NCBI GenBank assembly: GCA_002354005.1
Contig: DEKS01000047.1
Coordinates: 2,839 to 18,162 of the forward strand
DNA from: Bacteroidales bacterium UBA2716
GTDB taxonomy: Bacteria; Bacteroidota; Bacteroidia; Bacteroidales; UBA932
Direction: 5' to 3'
DNA: 15,324 bases
Shown: one piece after another, positions 13,878 to 15,324 of the stretch
How the letters are laid out: every line of letters begins with the position of its first letter
Position numbering within the stretch: the stretch's first letter is position 1
Translations under genes and position numbers: made by a program
Notes under the pieces: generated by a model
Databases searched by the model: none
What the model was told of the DNA's origin: nothing
What the model saw: the letters and a program-made list of their open reading frames with translations, nothing else

Positions 13878-14455
13878 GCCTGCACGAATTTACCGTTTCT
13901 CCTCCAATGGAAATAGCCGTAAACGGCCGAGGCCGTATACATGGTATAGAGCGCCGCCATCCAGTACTGCCCGGTGCTGATGCAGAGGGCGGTGGAAAGG
14001 ACATCGGCCACAATCCAGAGCAGCCATTGCTGCAAATAGCTCTGGGCCAGCCACCAGGTGCCTATCACACTGAGCACGGAAGCCGTGCCGTCCAGCACCG
14101 GAGCGGCGTCACCGGTAAGGCGGAGCACCTGGATAAGGACCACGGAGCCTACGACCATGAGGACGGCGCTCCAGACGGCCACCTGTTTGGGAATGGCCTG
14201 GAGATGGATTTCGCCTTCCCCTACCTGCTCGCTGGCTTTCCGCCACTGGACCAGGCCCACCACGGACATGGCTACGTAATAGAGATTCAGGCCCATGGAC
14301 GCCCACACGTGCTGCACGCCGAAGCTCACGGCACAGGCGATGCCGGTGAGAATCCCCAGCACCCACATGGCATTTTTTTGCAGGATTTCCAGCACCACAT
14401 ACGCAATGCCGGTCACCGTTGCAAAAATCTCTATGGCCTGAATCCAGTTTGTCAT
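13874..14455 (-). CDS. pnuC: PnuC-family vitamin/nucleoside transporter
   Basis: A 193-residue integral membrane protein with about seven helices. PnuC proteins carry nicotinamide riboside, and relatives carry thiamine (PnuT) or riboflavin, by facilitated diffusion coupled to trapping by a cytoplasmic kinase. Family features are visible: MTNWIQAIEIFATVTGI start, NLYYVAMSVVGLVQWRK (57-73), LDGTASVLSVIGTWWLAQ (121-138), WLLWIVADVLS (144-154), and a basic C-terminal end WRRNGKF after the last helix. The ATG at 14455 is chosen because it gives the normal family start; the frame stays open 8 codons further to 14479, but those codons lie in a repeat. The start codon itself is part of a truncated repeat. 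No thiamine riboswitch precedes it, so nicotinamide riboside is a reasonable default, but the substrate is not certain. The stop overlaps the kinase start as ATGA. Confidence 0.9.
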   Translation of the reverse strand: MTNWIQAIEIFATVTGIAYVVLEILQKNAMWVLGILTGIACAVSFGVQHVWASMGLNLYYVAMSVVGLVQWRKASEQVGEGEIHLQAIPKQVAVWSAVLMVVGSVVLIQVLRLTGDAAPVLDGTASVLSVIGTWWLAQSYLQQWLLWIVADVLSTALCISTGQYWMAALYTMYTASAVYGYFHWRRNGKFVQA

Positions 14456-14466
14456 TTCGACCGAGC
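14451..14466. repeat. Truncated intergenic repeat overlapping the pnuC start codon
   Basis: GTCATTTCGACCGAGC (14451-14466) matches the left half of a dispersed Bacteroidota repeat beginning GTCATTTCGA (from memory), without its right half. Its GTCAT, read on the minus strand as ATGAC, supplies the pnuC start codon and the first bases of codon 2. A full related unit follows 8 bases later. Confidence 0.55.
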
Positions 14467-14474
14467 CACCCTCT

Positions 14475-14502
14475 GTCATACCGAGCGAAGCGAGTGTATC
14501 TC
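14475..14502. repeat. Intergenic hairpin repeat, GNA-tip type, copy 2
   Basis: A 28-base unit starting GTCATACCGAG and ending GTGTATCTC. It folds as ATAC/GTAT outer stem with one bulged T, a C-G pair, a tandem GA/GA step, GC/GC, and the triloop GAA, so the tip is GCGAAGC, the classic ultra-stable DNA mini-hairpin. Ends (GTCAT...ATCTC) and fold match the unit at 6660-6690. It ends exactly one base before the FKBP stop codon (14503-14505), so with the truncated unit it occupies nearly all of the 47-base gap between FKBP and pnuC. Confidence 0.72.
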
Positions 14503-15105
14503 TTATCTCACCTCAATGAGTTCCACCACAAACTTGAGCGCGCTGCACGGCGGAATGCCGCGGGTGCCGCTCTCGCCATAGGCCAGATTGTAAGGCAGAT
14601 AGAGCTCATACTTGGCGCCTTCGCTCATGAGCTGCAGGCCTTCCGTCCAGCCCTTGATCACCTGATTGAGGCCGAACTCGATGGGCTCCCCGCGCTTGTA
14701 GGAGCTGTCGAACACCTGGCCGTTGGGGAAGGTGCCTTCGTAGTGGCAGTACACCTTGTCCGTGGCCTTGGGCTTACGGCCAGTGCCTTCCTTGATGACC
14801 TTATACATGAGGCCGCTCTTGGTGGCTTTTACCTCGGGGTCCTTGGCCATCTGGGCCAGGAACTTCTCCCCTTCCGCCTTGGCGGCGGCGCCGGCCTCTG
14901 CGGCACGCTGGGTGGTTTCTTCTTCCAGTTCTTTGTAGAAGGCTTCCAGGGCTTCGCCGGCCTCTTCCAGGCTAATGGCGGGCTGGGCGCCCGTGAGCAT
15001 GGCTTTCAGGCCTGCCAGAAAGTCTTCTACGTTAGTGATGTGGATTCCCTGCTGGTAGAAGCTGGAAGCCACGCTCATTCCGAATGCGTACGATTTTTTG
15101 TCCAT
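14503..15105 (-). CDS. FKBP-type peptidyl-prolyl isomerase (FklB/Mip-like)
   Basis: A 200-residue cis-trans prolyl isomerase. Residues 1-95 form the helical N-terminal domain used for dimer formation in FklB/Mip proteins, with a charged, Ala/Glu-rich probable coiled helix (about 45-85). Residues 98-200 form the FKBP domain: YCHYEGTFPNGQVFDSSY (119-136), QVIKGWTEGLQLM (148-160), and LAYGESGTRGIPPCSALKF (174-192). Likely pocket residues are Y122, F132, D133, V149, I150, W153 and Y176. There is no signal peptide or lipobox, so it should act in the cytoplasm on folding proteins, unlike secreted Mip. It starts 3 bases after the stop of the flavoprotein gene. A repeat begins immediately after its stop codon. 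Confidence 0.94.
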   Translation of the reverse strand: MDKKSYAFGMSVASSFYQQGIHITNVEDFLAGLKAMLTGAQPAISLEEAGEALEAFYKELEEETTQRAAEAGAAAKAEGEKFLAQMAKDPEVKATKSGLMYKVIKEGTGRKPKATDKVYCHYEGTFPNGQVFDSSYKRGEPIEFGLNQVIKGWTEGLQLMSEGAKYELYLPYNLAYGESGTRGIPPCSALKFVVELIEVR

Positions 15106-15108
15106 ATC

Positions 15109-15324
15109 TTATTGTAATGATTTTGCTGCGGATGCACCGGCCAGGTAGCCGGAGCTGAAGGCGAGTTGCAGGTTGTAGCCGCCGGTATCGGCATCCATAT
15201 CCAGCACCTCTCCGGCGAAGTACAGGCCAGGCTGCTTCTTGGATTCCAGGGTTTTAGCGACTATTTCCGAGGTGCTTACACCGCCGGCGGTGACCACGCA
15301 ACGCTCGAAGCCCACGAAACCGGC
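15109..15324 (-). CDS. HI0933/YhiN-family FAD-dependent oxidoreductase (3' part only)
   Basis: The last 71 codons of a minus-strand gene that enters from beyond the right edge. The visible part is the C-terminal FAD-binding end of the HI0933 (BaiN/YhiN) family: VVTAGGVSTSEI, then TLESKKQPGLYFAGEVLDMD, then TGGYNLQLAFSSGYLAG. These match the family pattern of GGV, SK..PGLYFAGE and GGYN.Q.A..SG. The family has poorly known function in most bacteria; many are annotated only as NAD(P)/FAD-dependent oxidoreductase or aminoacetone oxidase-like. It is the most upstream visible member of the operon and lies 3 bases before the FKBP start. The N-terminal Rossmann motif lies outside the window, so completeness is unknown. 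Confidence 0.88.
   Translation of the reverse strand, partial: AGFVGFERCVVTAGGVSTSEIVAKTLESKKQPGLYFAGEVLDMDADTGGYNLQLAFSSGYLAGASAAKSLQ

Noticed and set aside
14455..14510. Riboswitch (thiamine or NAD-related) ahead of pnuC
   Set aside because: The gap is only 47 bases and is made almost entirely of repeat units; there is no room for a known aptamer.
1..15324. CRISPR array, tRNA/rRNA gene, insertion sequence, prophage or toxin-antitoxin pair
   Set aside because: Nearly every base is covered by recognised housekeeping genes; the few gaps are short and show no spaced repeats, cloverleaf candidates, transposase remnants or small paired genes.

Overview
The window looks like core chromosome of a Bacteroidota bacterium, most likely order Bacteroidales, from a lineage with GC-rich coding sequence. 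Three kinds of evidence support this. The promoters match the Bacteroidota form TTG/TTTG, a 19-base spacer, then TAnnTTTG. Shine-Dalgarno sequences are essentially absent before the genes. The protein set is typical: ribosomal protein S1 next to RNase Z, a LysM glucosaminidase, YceG-type MltG, and an OmpA-like porin start. Genus is not resolved. GC content was judged by eye, not computed.

Layout: (1) 1-335 holds the 5' end of a secreted or outer-membrane protein gene (minus) and a divergent promoter region serving it and uvrB. (2) uvrB (336-2531, plus) meets the RelA/SpoT-family gene (minus) stop codon to stop codon. (3) A minus-strand block reads rpsA, rnz, LysM-glucosaminidase, mltG, rel from 9410 down to 2532. 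rpsA and rnz overlap. A 62-base gap carrying a hairpin repeat precedes the glucosaminidase, and the last three genes are 1 and 5 bases apart. (4) 9411-9645 is a divergent promoter region for rpsA (minus) and corA (plus). (5) corA again meets queC stop to stop. (6) A minus-strand operon reads HI0933-type flavoprotein (partial), FKBP isomerase, PnuC-type transporter, BadF-type kinase, recR, GltD-like oxidoreductase, queC from 15324 down to 10612. Four of its six junctions overlap by 4-11 bases, three of them as ATGA. The pnuC junction carries a composite repeat.

How the genes fit together: the rpsA block combines translation (S1), tRNA 3' processing (RNase Z), peptidoglycan cutting (glucosaminidase, MltG) and (p)ppGpp signalling. 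The recR operon mixes DNA repair, cofactor uptake, phosphorylation, redox and queuosine synthesis; its genes look joined by translational coupling rather than by one pathway. UvrB and RecR are both DNA repair proteins but lie in separate transcription units.

I see no CRISPR array, tRNA or rRNA gene, insertion sequence, prophage or defence island, and no clear candidate for an undescribed multi-gene system. The points most worth a second look are small: a family of intergenic hairpin repeats with GCGNAGC tips, one copy of which supplies the pnuC start codon; a RelA/SpoT protein whose hydrolase site looks destroyed; a 16-base tandem repeat with terminator-like form at the rpsA promoter; overlapping rpsA/corA promoters; and a PnuC-kinase pair that may act together.
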